Made by a program: the position numbers and the translations under genes. 64,000 nucleotides of DNA from Sepioteuthis lessoniana (taxonomy: Eukaryota > Mollusca > Cephalopoda > Myopsida > Loliginidae), in contig OY757924.1 in NCBI GenBank assembly GCA_963585895.1, forward strand, positions 61,816,956-61,880,955, given 5' to 3'. The notes beneath the pieces were generated by a model. It was not told the origin of the DNA. It searched no databases and saw only the letters and a list, made by a program, of their open reading frames with translations. This document shows positions 10,395 through 21,384 of this stretch, one piece after another; within the stretch, counting starts at the first letter, position 1, and each line of letters opens with the position of its first letter.

Positions 10395-11218
10395 TACGCT
10401 ATTCAAATTGAACTGCAAAGTAATAATAATCGAAACATCACACACCCAAAAACAGAACAAACACGTATACCAGAAAAAAGATAAATGTAGATTCTATAAT
10501 GAGAACGATATCTGAAATGAAAACTGCATTACCATCTTTCAAGAATCAAGACAGGAAACCGTCAAGGTAGAAATTGAAAAAAATAAACGAAAAGTTAACA
10601 CATAACTCAAAAAAATCACATCACGAAATTAAAGGATTTAATCTATGCAGGAACGAAATTAGTCTGTGAAAAAGATTGGGGTTTCCCTATAGAAGACGAA
10701 CAAAAATACAAAACCTGGGTGGGAAATCACTGCGGAAGCTCAAACGAAAAATCTTCGACAACTAGCCAAAATGCTAAGACGGAAGAAAAATGTGTGAATA
10801 TTTTGGACGAAAAGAGTAAAGCAACACGACAATAATAAAGGATACAAGTCTAGGAGATAAACCAGAATATAATGGCGAAAGAAAGAAGACTAAAAAGGTA
10901 TTGAGACTGTATCAAACAATATAGACATTACAAGCCATTCTAAAACAACAAAAGAAAATTCTACCAGCTAGAACGGGGGGTGCAAAGCCATGCCAACAAC
11001 CGAATGCAAAGAAAGCAAAACAATTTTGAAGCAAAATATGTGAACATAGAGATCATTACGGAAAAACCGAATGGATAAAAAAAACATGGAAAAAGAGTAG
11101 AAATGACTGGAAGAAAACTGGAAGGCTATTCATTCAGAGCAACAATAAAAAAACAACAATAAGTAAAAAATCCTGGATATGATGGCATACATGGAGTCAG
11201 ATTATCATGATCATCATT
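10395..11218 (+). mobile_element. R4/Dong-like RLE LINE, inverted 5' piece
   Basis: Plus-strand text from the region upstream of and into RT: a CEKDWGFPYRRRTK stretch, a KIFDN-PKC segment, the QQPNAKKAKQF segment near 10990, then the RT-entry motif read as NPGYDGIHGV near 11175. It is opposite in strand to the RT body at its left and ends just before the point where that body starts, as expected for a 5' inversion. Similarity is clear from about 10630; the exact left join is uncertain. Confidence 0.7.
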
Positions 11219-13390
11219 ATTAGAGTTTTTCACATCAGCGTTAGCTGATGGTCTTTCACTGGAGTTTGAGTGACAGCAAGTCTCCTCAAGTTTCCAGGAC
11301 TCTTCTCAGTATTCTGGCTTTTCTCAATAATGTAGTAGTTTTGATTGTCTCCACTCGTCCGCCAACTTATAAGTCCTCCAGTTGCTTAATTACTATTGTT
11401 ATTATTCCTTCAGAGTTTTTCACATCAGCATTGGATGATGGTCTTCCACCAGAGTTTGAGGGAAAACAAGTGTCCTCAAGTCTCCAGAAGTCTTCTCAGT
11501 ATTCTGACCGATTTCTATAATGCAGTAGTTTGGATGGTCTTCACTCGTCCTCTTGTTTCCAAATCCTCCAGTTCTGATATTAATCAGTTGGTGACTTTAC
11601 CAAAAGCACCTCTCAGGTTTGGTATAATTGTTCTCTTCATCTTCCACGGTTTCTTCTATTCCCTAGCAAGATTGGGGTATTTATCCTTCTTTTCACTTCC
11701 TTAAAATGTTACCCTGTGGTCAACCGGGACAACAAAGTCTACAATTGTGCAATTTTTTTGGTTGTTTATTATAAGGTCAGGTCGATATTTAGTGATCCGT
11801 TTGTATGTCAAAATCAAAGAGGAGTTTGTGTGTCTCATTCTCCAAGACAGACGCTGGTTTGTACATATACCATTTGTTCGTATGGTCAAATTTCAGTTTC
11901 TTGCACAACTCCCAGTGGATCACTTTACCAACACAGTAGTGTCTATTCTTACTAACCGGTAATTTGAGGCATTCACTTATTAGATAATTGACTGTTTCGT
12001 CTCGATCACCACATAACCTACATTTGTTGTTTTGTTGTGTCGTATCTATCCTTGCTTATAGCATTGTCTCGTACTGCTGTCAGGAGAGATTAAGTCTCTC
12101 TCTTAAGGTTTCTCCTTCTTAGGCACATCCAAGTTTTATTGTGTGAGCTGTTGCTTATTCGTCACTTAAAACGTCCATAGAATTGTTTTTTCCCAATCTT
12201 TGTTTTTTTGTTATTGTCTTTCTGTTGTTCCTCATGTTGTCAGTATTGTTTCTCGTGGCTGTAATCAGTCTTCCTCCACGCTTTTGCATGTAATCTTCAA
12301 GTTGTTGTATTGATATGTCAGCACTGTCGTTAATGCTGGTATGTCCTCTTCCTCTTTCTTTTCTTGACACATATAATCTGTCAACATCAGATCTGGGAAG
12401 TAATGCCTTATGCATGGTCATTAGTCTCTTGTCCTTGTGGAGGTGCCCGAGGTGTAATGGTTATCGTCGCAGGAATTGGACACGGCGACACGAGTTCAAA
12501 TCCTGGACGAGACCGATTCCATTTCACATAGCACTAATACCCTTGAGAAAGGTATGAATCCAATTATTCTCCCTCCAGCTATGGGTAAATAGTAGGGCAG
12601 ACTAGGTTCTTCAGCCTTGGTGAGGCAACTAGTCTAGGAGAAGGAAAACTCTGAATTCAAACCTGTTAAACTCCGCTTAAAAAATTGACCTTGTGTCATA
12701 TCCTGCCCGAGCGGAGAGGTTGGGTAAATATGATTAGTCTCTTGTCCTCTTGTCCATTTGCTTAAGTTCTTCCCTGGACCACTTCAAGAATGGTTTCGAA
12801 TATCTTACAAGTGTTTTTGATGAAGTTTCTGCTAAATAATTTTGTCTTGGGTAGCTTTCTGGTTCTCCTGAAAAATTCTTTCTTAATTTTTTTAATTTCA
12901 TCTGCTCCCGTTTGATGTTCTTAGGTTCCAATATCCCCGAGTATTTGTAGTGTCCTTTCTCCGAGTTTTGTAATTTTTTCTATGCAAAATTCTTTACTGT
13001 ATATTCTGACTGTGTGTATTAATGTTTCCATTTTTTTTAAATTTTTGGCTAACAGAATAATGTCGTTATGCGATATACTTAGTTTGTATCCGGTTAAGCA
13101 TTTCCTGAGTTGTGGTTGAGTTGTATCATCGAAGTTATAAAATAAATTGAGCATCTTCTTGGAATATACCTCTTTGGTTTGTTGTTTCAGCTAATAGTTT
13201 TCCTCCAGCTGTCAATTTGACTCTCCAGGTGTTCATATTTTCTCGATAAAGTTTATAACTTTATATGATATTTATTACAGTTTGAGATAGTTTATTATCC
13301 TGCTTTGCGGAACCATATCATATGCCTTTTTATAGTCAATCCAGGCCCTACGTCTTGACTTACCCTCGTTGAGGATGTGCTAATCAATTT
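11219..13390 (-). mobile_element. R4/Dong-like RLE LINE, second long copy with doubled 3' end
   Basis: Two 3' ends lie in tandem (11219-11400 and 11405 onward), then one copy continues to the RT region. On the minus strand it shows RPDLIINNQKNCTIVDFVVP (the PD-X12-D endonuclease core), a zinc-finger relic CRLCGDRDETVNYLISEC, the segment MTMHKALLPRSDVDRLYVSR, SIQQLEDYMQKRGGRLITAT, and VRYSKPFLKWSREELKQMDK. It ends at (TTA)n near 13388. Frameshifts and stops are present. A family B SINE is nested at 12436. Confidence 0.88.
12436..12732 (+). mobile_element. SINE family B, nested, with 16-bp TSD
   Basis: The flanks are the exact repeat ATTAGTCTCTTGTCCT (12420-12435 and 12733-12748). The head has GAGGTGTAATGGTTATCG and the B-box word GAGTTCAAATCCTGG; the body has CACTAATACCCTTGAGAAAG and AGGCAACTAGTCTAGGAG; the tail has GACCTTGTGTCATATCCTGC and ends near GGTAAATA. 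It is a good reference copy of the most frequent SINE family here. Confidence 0.93.
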
Positions 13391-13395
13391 ATTAC

Positions 13396-13437
<42 letters not shown>
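13388..13437. repeat. (TTA)n microsatellite between LINE copies
   Basis: About 50 bases of ATT repeat separating two minus-strand LINE copies. Confidence 0.95.
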
Positions 13438-13439
13438 CT

Positions 13440-13675
13440 TACTCCTTTGAGAGTTTTTCAAACCATCGATGGGGGATGAATTCTCACTGGATCTTGCGTG
13501 ACATCAAGTCTCCCCATGTCTCCTGGACTCTTCTCATTTTGAAGGCAGATCTTATTGCTGTAGTATGGATGGACTCTCCATCTTGTCCTCTTATTTACAA
13601 GTCTTATCGTCCTATTACGAAGCTTTTGCGGAGTGTTTAGAGCGCACCAGTTAGAATCGGTATCACTGTTACATT
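13440..13675 (-). mobile_element. RLE LINE 3' end fragment
   Basis: Minus-strand 3' end (GAGAGTTTTTCAAACCATCG, GTCTCCTGGACTCTTCTCA on the plus strand), truncated after about 235 bp and flanked by ATT repeats on both sides. Confidence 0.85.
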
Positions 13676-13691
13676 TATTATAATTATTATT

Positions 13692-14193
13692 GTTTACTCC
13701 TTGAGAATTTTTCACATCAGTTTTAGTCGATGTCTTAAGCTGGACTTAGAGTAAGAGTGAACCTCCTCAAGTCTCCAGGATTCTTCTCAGTATTCTGACC
13801 GTTCACAACAGTGTAGTAGTTCGGATAGTCGTCACTCGTCCTCTTATTTCCAAGTCCTGAAGTCCATCTAATAATCCTTTGGTGATTGTACCAAAAGCAC
13901 CGATCACAAATGGTACAATTGTCATATTCCGGTTCCAAATCTTTTTCCAATTCTCTTGCAAGTTCCAGGTACTCATCCTTCTTTTCACTTTCTTTCAGTT
14001 TTATTCCCTGGTTTGCCAAGACAGCAAAGTTCACAATTTTTCAAGTTCTCTTTTTTTTTTGGTTGATTGTTATAAGGTCTGGTCTTTTGGCCGAGATTAG
14101 GTGATCCGTTTGTATGTCAAAGTCCCACAGGAGTTTATGTGTGTCATTCTCAAGGACAGATGTTCGGTTGTGCATATACCATTTGTTCGTATA

Positions 14194-14195
<2 letters not shown>
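13692..14195 (-). mobile_element. RLE LINE 3' copy with endonuclease core
   Basis: Minus-strand text ESEKKDEYLELARELEKDLE and CTICDRCFWYNHQRI-type frame-shifted text follow the endonuclease core in RPDLITINQKKKRT. It includes the upstream words KWYMHNRTSVLENDTHKLLW and FDIQTDHLISAKRPDL. Its 3' end abuts an ATT-rich tract and its 5' end abuts (ATT)n at 14196. Confidence 0.88.
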
Positions 14196-14249
<54 letters not shown>

Positions 14250-14250
14250 C
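14196..14250. repeat. (ATT)n microsatellite between LINE copies
   Basis: About 55 bases of pure ATT repeat. Confidence 0.95.
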
Positions 14251-14251
14251 T

Positions 14252-14425
14252 TTTAAGAGTTCTTCACACAAGCGTTAGCTGATAGTTTCTTATTAGATTT
14301 TGAGTGATTGAAACTCTTCTCAAGTCTCCAAGACTCTTCTCAGAATTCTAGCCGATCTTAATGTTGTGGTATAGATGGTCTTCACTAGTTTTCTTATTTC
14401 CTTGTCCTTTAGTAGTGGTTATATC
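14252..14425 (-). mobile_element. RLE LINE 3' end fragment
   Basis: Diverged minus-strand copy of the last 170 bp (AGAGTTCTTCACACAAGCG, TTAGCTGATAG, CTCAAGTCTCCAAGACTC on the plus strand). Its 3' end abuts (ATT)n. Confidence 0.8.
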
Positions 14426-14439
14426 AATAGACGATAGTG

Positions 14440-14640
14440 TGCTTGGAATGTTCCTGAATGAGATGGAAAAAATTTCTAGATGAATAACCAATCAGAGAAA
14501 AACTCGAGACCATATAGACCACAACATAGCTAAAATCGGCTAAAATACTCAGAAAAGTCCTTGAGACAAGAGGCAACTTGCTATAAGACTCCAGTAAAAG
14601 ACCATCATCAATCGCTGGTTTAAAAAAATTGCACTGAGAT
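14440..14640 (+). mobile_element. RLE LINE 3' end fragment, opposite strand
   Basis: Plus-strand copy of the same 3' region (AGTCCTTGAGACAAGAGGC, ACTCCAGTAAAAGACCATCA), strongly diverged. With the previous entry it forms a head-to-head inverted pair. Confidence 0.65.
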
Positions 14641-14814
14641 AATAAACTGAAAATCAATTTTCGAACTAGAATTTGATGATGCTGCATGGTCAGTATATAC
14701 CAACAGTTACGTTTTAGAGGGGTTTTATCAGATAAAAATTCTCTTGATTAAATTCGTTGAATACCAAGAGAACTTTTTTTTCCTTGGTAAATACAGCTTC
14801 AATCTCAGCTTTAG

Positions 14815-15085
14815 GGAGTCACTCGTAGTGTAATGGTTAACAACCTTGGAAATGATTACAGTGATACAAGTTTCAACCCTGGACGAAGCTGCTTTCATTT
14901 CCTATCGCTGAAATATGACTATTCTCCTTCCAACTACGGTAAATAGTTGGGCAGACTAGGCTTTGTTACTTTGTCAATGAGAAGGACAAATCTAAATAAA
15001 CTCAACCCTGCTAAACTCTGCTTAAATCAATATTTTGTCGTATACTGCTCATGTGGCGGGATTGCTAAATACAATAAACTTCCAT
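14815..15085 (+). mobile_element. SINE family B, diverged
   Basis: Head CACTCGTAGTGTAATGGTTA, B-box-like CAAGTTTCAACCCTGGACGA, body GGTAAATAGTTGGGCAGACT, and the tail-region word CTGCTAAACTCTGCTTAAAT. A CTCATGTGGCGGGATTGCTA ending corresponds to the family tail. Confidence 0.75.
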
Positions 15086-15139
15086 CTCAATACTTTTTGA
15101 ACACTTTTACTACTGATTTTTCCAAATCATTAATTCTAT

Positions 15140-15745
15140 TTGCCCAGTCGGCTGGGGCTGTAGAAAAAAACGACTGCATCTCTGCAGTGGGCAAACACCC
15201 GACCATGAGAGTTCTAGATATGATATTAAATAATCTGATGATGAGGTTCCAGTGGATCTGGAGCTTTGGGGAATTCAGAGAACCCCTTCATTACCGTTGC
15301 TTTCCGGTTCACTCTGGACCGGGATGGTAGCACCAGATAGGATCCTATCTATGGGTTAAATAGAACTAACTGCGTACTTATGCTTAACTGAATTGTTTGA
15401 ATTAGAGCTGTTTGACTAAGCTAAATAGCTTGAAATAAAATTGTTTTTGAAAATTAAACTGTGTACTTACTTTTAAACTGCGTGCTTATGCTATACTGAA
15501 TTGTTTGAAAGGGAACTGTTTTTGACATTGAAACTCTACTTACACTAAACTGAATTGTTCAATATAGAACTTCTGTGCTTATAGTAAACTGCATTAGCTG
15601 AAGTAGAACTGTTTGAATTAGTTGAATAGCTTGAAATAGAAAACTTTTTGACTATTAAACTCTGTTTCATGCTAAACTGGATTCTTTTAAATAGAACTTG
15701 GCGTTAAATAACCTAGAAAGGTTGATGAAACCCAACCAACCAACC
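15140..15745 (+). mobile_element. CCAA-tailed retroposon with internal repeats
   Basis: Head CAGTCGGCTGGGGCTGTAGA, middle GATGAGGTTCCAGTGGATCT and GGTAGCACCAGATAGGATCC, then several diverged copies of a roughly 65-bp unit around CTAAACTGAATTGTTTGAA, and the end AATAACCTAGAAAGGTTGAT followed by CCAACCAACC. No long reading frame. It is one of about ten copies in this window, in both orientations. Confidence 0.85.
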
Positions 15746-15759
15746 AACCCACTAATCAA

Positions 15760-16400
15760 TTCTATAATTTCAATTGAATTCGCGAAAAAATGTCTTCATT
15801 TCAACTCAGACCAATTCATAAAGTCGTAAATCTTAGAGAAATTTACATGATGTTAGAGTTTCAACAAAACCTTGAGATTACAAAGGATTTAGAAATGGTG
15901 TCTTCTCTACAGTAAATTTTCTCGTTAGGTATTTGCATTTCAACAACAACCCTATTAGGGCATGCAGAATGCTGTTAAATAAATTTTTCAATTTGCCTCT
16001 CAATGGGGTTTTAAAAAAAACATGCAAATTGGAGAAATCCAATATGAATAGAACTTGGGAATATTAAAATACGCTTAATAATCAAATATCGCTTATGCCC
16101 AACACACATAATTTAAATTCATTCTGGTACACACAAGAGAAGATGTTTCCCATCACCTACCAGACGATTTATGCACTGCAATTGTTAAAGAGTGAGTCAA
16201 ACAGAACATTGTAATTGGTTTCAATTCTTACTGGATGCCCTATATTTCTGGCCCGATGAGAAACTAAGTTACGTTTAACTAATAACAACAATTAAATTTT
16301 GGGAGATACCACTAAGCTTGTATAGCTGATCCCTTGATAATTGCTTTTTCTGAAAAAAAAAGATAATGAGTTTGATGATTATTGCTTCAAACTTGTACCT
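15760..16400. other. AT-rich non-coding DNA
   Basis: No coding or repeat signal that I can name. Confidence 0.45.
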
Positions 16401-16404
16401 TTGC

Positions 16405-16680
16405 AGTATAATGTTTAGTAAGATAGGGATACGAAAAGCAGGTTTCAAATCTTGGAATAGACTGCGTGTCATTTCGTATTCGACCCCTTAGAAAAACCTG
16501 AATCCATCTCTTTTCCTTTTCTGGCAAAGATTTAAAAAATAGATCAAACTGAGATCTTTTGTCTTGGTAAAACAATCTTTCTAAGGGTAGAAAATCTAAA
16601 CTTAAACCAGGTGTACTGCACTATGTCAAATAATGACCTTGTGTCATATTCTGTGTGATATGGTGAATATATACTTGTTG
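16405..16680 (+). mobile_element. SINE family B, strongly diverged
   Basis: Recognised by CAGGTTTCAAATCTTGGA at the B-box position and the tail ATGACCTTGTGTCATATTCTG, with the usual 200-base spacing between them. The central body is poorly kept. Confidence 0.6.
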
Positions 16681-16689
16681 TGTTGTGCT

Positions 16690-18490
16690 AGACCTAAGTT
16701 TCACTTAGATATTTAAACGACTACCTCACGTGGCATAATACAAGCAACCATCGCTAACAGCCTATTGGCAGTGAATTCGATTCTTCCGAAATGCCTCAGA
16801 CTATTGGTCTAGTGCCAAACTAATCTAAACTTACAAAATAACCAATACGTGGACAGTGTTCTACGGGAAATGTTTATGTTCTATTCAACCTCTATTTAAA
16901 GATATTTACTGATAGTATCCATCTCTTCTGAAAGCATCATAGAACAGTTTTGACGGTTTTACACGACATTGCTATTCAATGAAGTGTCCCTGAATTGAAC
17001 AATTATCTAATATGCAAGATTACTGAGCGATGTATTCTCGGAATGTTACTATAGTTAAGAGAAATAAATTGGCCCATGTTTTTCCAAAGATTATTATATC
17101 AAAATGAACATAAATCGTTTCAGTCTAATTTAAAAATCGTTTCACCGATTCCATACTCCAGACTTCTAACAGTTAGATTCCCTGCCCTAACGATAAGTGT
17201 ATAATCGCTGCACTTAAAAGAATTATGTATTTTATCAGCCGAGCCATTTCTGCTTTTAGCAGCCGTGAGGATAAATAGCGGAGTAATTTGTGGTCAGAGA
17301 AATGTATGATGGACAGCGGTCGGGCTTGCTGTTGGGTATGTTTTTTTTTTCGGAGAATGGTGTGTGTTACATTAAAAGCAAAACTCGAATATTTACCTGA
17401 ATTTTCTGTGAAGAGTGGTCGAAATCTCATTCGATATTCGGTTTCCCGAGAAGCAAGAATTTTTCCGACTTCTTTCTGGATGCAAGATATATCTCTTGTC
17501 ACGTTCTTACAAACCAATTCAAAGGCAAGTAATAACAGTTTTACTCTCATTATTCACCCGTCGATAATTAGTCAATCAACGATTTTTAAAGTGAGAGAGA
17601 AATATATTCATCATGGCTTTTTCTTTCGATACGAACTAGACTCTTCGATCTCGAAGCTCAAAATTCCCAGGATGTCCGTGTTGATTAAATATATTTTTCT
17701 TCAATCAATACCCACTCTGACGGTCGAATACTCTCTGATATCTCATCTGGGAAATATCTGCTTTACTTAATAGCTTTCGTCCAAACTTTTAGACTGTCAA
17801 GCATTAAATTCAAAGGATGGGCCACTATGCTCTCTTGGAATTGTTATTTATTTTGCCTGGGTGGAGGCTCCCGATGATTTAGTTTATTTGTCTATTTTTT
17901 TGGTTTAGCTTTTTTATTATTTTTTCATCTAAAACGAGCCTGAAACAAAGCAACGTGAACATAATAAAACACAACTTAGCATAAATCTGTTTATAATAGA
18001 AATATTTTTCATCCAACGCCTTTTCTCTTTTCTTTATGTCTTGCTGTAGGCAAAACTAAAACTAACACTCGCCAACAGCAAGGCATCAAAAATGCTTTCT
18101 TGGTCTCCACGAGAAGCTAACAATTATCAACCACCCATTAAAAGACACCCTGCTAAACAAAAAATCAAAATTTCTATCCAAATATAGACATGAGAAAAGA
18201 ACATCTACCATCCCATTTCGACCCATACATTTAACCCATCTATCTTACATATACCATCACCACTACTAACAATCCCCCCACAAAGAACCCTACAACCCAC
18301 CCGTCACACCGTAACTACCGCGTTCCTCCATAAAATCATCATATCCACCTCCATTTGCTTCTACATCCTGTTGACATTATGCTAGCTATGTTTTCATGAG
18401 TGTTCGAAATACGTCTCCACACAGTATATTTAATATATCCCCCATGCACACACCATCATACATTAGAATAACGTATACATAACATAACAT
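16690..18490. other. non-coding DNA with two overlapping open frames
   Basis: Holds a 125-codon minus frame (17173-17550) overlapping a 160-codon plus frame (17288-17770). Neither has a recognisable domain. The minus frame starts with a hydrophobic stretch (VKLLLLAFELV) and ends LLSAAIIHLSLGQGI, but no splice or family support is visible. Treated as unassigned. Confidence 0.3.
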
Positions 18491-18496
18491 TAACAC

Positions 18497-18970
18497 ACCA
18501 TCATCATCATCATGTCGTGCCGCTAGCACGGATATCCCTGACCCTCTCTTGTCACTTCTCCCTATCGTTCATCGCCTCCGGCAGGTCTTCAGGGTTACAT
18601 CCCGTATCCTCACATAGCTGCTGTATGTATGTTCGAGCTGGTTGTCCTGCTTTTGCTCGGCCATATATGGAGGTCCATAGGAGTACATCACTTATGAGAT
18701 CGTCCTGTTTCTCCAGGAGTAACCTGCATGTCTGGTTCGTCTAACTTGGATAGTTTTCCTGATAGGAGGCAGGTGGCCGTATAGTTGGTGCTTTGTGGGG
18801 TGTTGCTGCCAGGACTTGTTCAATATTGCACGCAATATTCTTGAGTAATTGCCGTCTAGCTTCTTCTCCAGCCGTTTAGTTAGCGTCAAAGTGGTGCATC
18901 CATGCAGCAGTATCGATACGACCGCCGCCTGGTAGAAACTGCGTTTCATTTTATCGGTCAGGTCAGATCT
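18497..18970 (-). mobile_element. RTE-like LINE, 3' part
   Basis: Begins with the (CAT)n tail at 18502, then CATGTCGTGCCGCTAGCACG. Minus-strand translation gives YRSDLTDKMKRSFYQAAVVS, TLTKRLEKKLDGNYSRILRA and HQLYGHLPPIRKTIQVRRTR. About 470 bp, 5'-truncated, with frame damage toward the 3' end. Confidence 0.9.
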
Positions 18971-18989
18971 ATAGACAGCTAATAATACA

Positions 18990-19850
18990 TAATTATTGTA
19001 ATCCAATTCATTTTCTTAATTATGCAATGCTGATAATTTGCTCTTTAAAATCCTCACCATACGCACTCCAATACATACAAAAACGAAAAGAAAAAAACAT
19101 AAATAATTACAATTAGTGCAACTTCTTAACACAATATATTCACTATATTCCTTTCGTACATACATTCATGGATTACAATGACGTATACGCAATACATCAT
19201 TAACACATGATAGCTAATACACCCAAGTATTGAAATCTAACACAAATAACATTCCAGCATAAAATACTTATATTGTATAACATGCCTCATCACTACGATA
19301 TTTATCACGATTCTGACCCAGCATATTCATTCGTCTGTTATGCTTACGAATTAAGACATTATTTTATTCGTAATGTAATGATGATGATATTTTGTTTTTT
19401 AGTTAAAAGCATCACCACACACACACACGCGCGTACACACATACAAGCGGATATCTAAAAAAAGTTTTTTCGGTTAAACTGTCGCGACTTTGGCTACACG
19501 TCGCGCCTCATACATCCAGGAGACAATCTCAATTTTGCCGTGCGACGTATGTATCTTCATACACACACAAACTGAATATCATTTATACGTCCACACATAA
19601 TCATACACAAATATAACCTACACAAACATACAAACATATACACACATGCACACAAAAAGAGTTGTATACAATTCTAACATTCTTTTGTCTGTATTTTTCG
19701 ATTTTTTCGATTTCTTCAATATCTTTCGTTCTCTGCCGGATTATTGCCGTTTATAAAACGTCATGAAACCTATGGTCGCAGACAAGCTTTTATGCTTCTA
19801 AATATATATAAAAAAAAATAATATATATTGACTAATTATTATTATATTTT
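18990..19850. other. AC-rich, AT-rich non-coding DNA
   Basis: Scattered ACACAC runs (19420, 19560-19650) and no coding signal. The sequence is C-rich and G-poor on this strand from about 18180 to 19660, an unusual strand skew for this window. Confidence 0.5.
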
Positions 19851-19854
19851 AGTA

Positions 19855-20140
19855 CTTGGCCAATGTCCGGTACAAATATGTACCGGACATTGGCCAAGCG
19901 GTTAAGGTGTTCGCTAATGGCCCGGGAGACCTGGGTTCAATCCGAGGTCGAGTCATACCAAAGACTCAAAAAATGGTACCTGATGCCTCCTTGCTTAACA
20001 CTCAGAATTATTAGGTACGGATCAAGGGTAAAGAGGAACAATCCAGGGAAAGGAGTAGCGCACTCCCCTACATTTTGGTGTAGTAAGCTATCGAAAAGGG
20101 AGCCTTCGGGTCACCCTCGATTATAGTCGCCAATTTTACT
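19855..20140 (+). mobile_element. SINE family C with 5' hairpin
   Basis: A tRNA-Leu/Ser-like head (TTGGCCAAGCGGTTAAGGTG, then CTGGGTTCAATCCGAGG), body GTCATACCAAAGACTCAAAA and CTTAACACTCAGAATTATTA, and tail GCCTTCGGGTCACCCTCGAT followed by GTCGCCAATTTTAC. Directly upstream is a perfect 19-bp inverted copy of the first 19 bases of the element (19855-19873 against 19880-19898, loop AAATAT). This is the best reference copy of the family in the window. Confidence 0.88.
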
Positions 20141-20657
20141 TTATTATTATATAATAGCTCTATCACAGATGCTGAGCACTCTCCAAATTATATAGCATTT
20201 GGTCTGCCACAAACCCACGAAATGAGATAGAGACAACCAACTCTGTTATAATATATATACGACTATATCAACAACATATATGGATCTGCTATAGCGGAAC
20301 ACCTTATAAATAACTGTATTTGTGCTTCAACCTACATTGCGGACCTATTTACTATTTTAGGCCGGTCCCATTCAGATTTCCATCTTAAAGTGTTAGAGAC
20401 CATATATATGTTGACCCATAAACCGTCCCTCTGTAAGCGATGGAATGTTTATTGGGTCTTGATGTAATTACAATTTAACATTCCCGTCTCTGTCATACAT
20501 ATAAATATTTTTTCTTCTCAAACATTACAGAGTCTATTTCCACACTTTTTTCTTAATTTGTCCTAGTTATAACTGTGACCAGGTAGAACCGAAACCGATT
20601 AGTTGCTCATTTTTACTTTTTAACATGTTTAAATTTGGTCTGTTTATAAGTCTGATA

Positions 20658-20700
20658 TATATATATATATATAAATGTGTGTGTGTGTGTGTGTGTGTGT
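20658..20700. repeat. (AT)n(GT)n microsatellite
   Basis: Compound dinucleotide tract. Confidence 0.95.
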
Positions 20701-20904
20701 AAAAACACTATCTATATCAGTTAAAGACATCTTCTAATAAACTTCGCTTGGGTTTGTACAAAAGTATTTATAAGGGACATCCAAAGAGAAACGAACCTGC
20801 AAAATAGTCTGCAGGTTGAGCGTGATAAATATTTTACCATTATACGAAGGGAGATAACCTCTTTATCCCTTAAAAAGATCTTAGGCAGACATATTCCAAG
20901 TGTT

Positions 20905-21130
20905 TATAGGAGTTTGCATTTTGTAAAATATCTAACGTGCTGGACTACGATACCCCAGGGTGCAAGTTCGAACATGCGTCACCATATTGCATTTACTTTC
21001 GGATTAATACCCTTGAAAAATATATTAATCTACTAATCTCCCAAGCAAGGGGTTAATTAGTACCTCTACTGTTTTATTCAATAAATATGGCCTTGGCATT
21101 AAGGAATCCACGGTATTGGTTTAGTTTAGT
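20905..21130 (+). mobile_element. SINE family A copy
   Basis: Head CTAACGTGCTGGACTACGAT, B box GCAAGTTCGAACATG, body TTAATACCCTTGAAAAATAT, tail TATGGCCTTGGCATTAAGGA. It is followed by TTTAGTTTAGTTTAGTTTGG, which belongs to a reversed repeat end. Confidence 0.75.
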
Positions 21131-21204
21131 TTAGTTTGGTTTTAAAGTATATCAACCATTGTGAGTTATTTCTTGCTAAATCCTGTTTTTGCATATATGT
21201 ATGG

Positions 21205-21303
21205 TGAGGCAACTATTCTAGGAGAAGGAAAACTCTGAATTCAAAACTGTTAAACTCTGCTTAAAATTGACCTTGTGTCATATCCTGCCAGAGTGGAGGT
21301 GTT
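21205..21303 (+). mobile_element. SINE family B, 5'-truncated tail fragment
   Basis: Starts abruptly at GGTGAGGCAACTATTCTAGG and continues to CCTTGTGTCATATCCTGCCA and GGTGTTGGTA, where a (TA)n array begins. Truncation of the tRNA head is typical of LINE-mobilised copies. Confidence 0.85.

Positions 21304-21304
<1 letters not shown>

Positions 21305-21359
<55 letters not shown>
21305..21359. repeat. (TA)n microsatellite
   Basis: About 55 bases, seeded in the TA-rich tail of the adjacent SINE. Confidence 0.95.
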
Positions 21360-21365
<6 letters not shown>

Positions 21366-21384
21366 GATTTGTAAACATATTTTT

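Noticed and set aside
14196-14250. CRISPR-like or satellite array
   Set aside because: Simple ATT trinucleotide repeat without spacers.
17173-17770. Overlapping 125- and 160-codon frames on opposite strands
   Set aside because: No domain, no codon-use or splice evidence, and both cannot easily be real. Left as an unassigned stretch.
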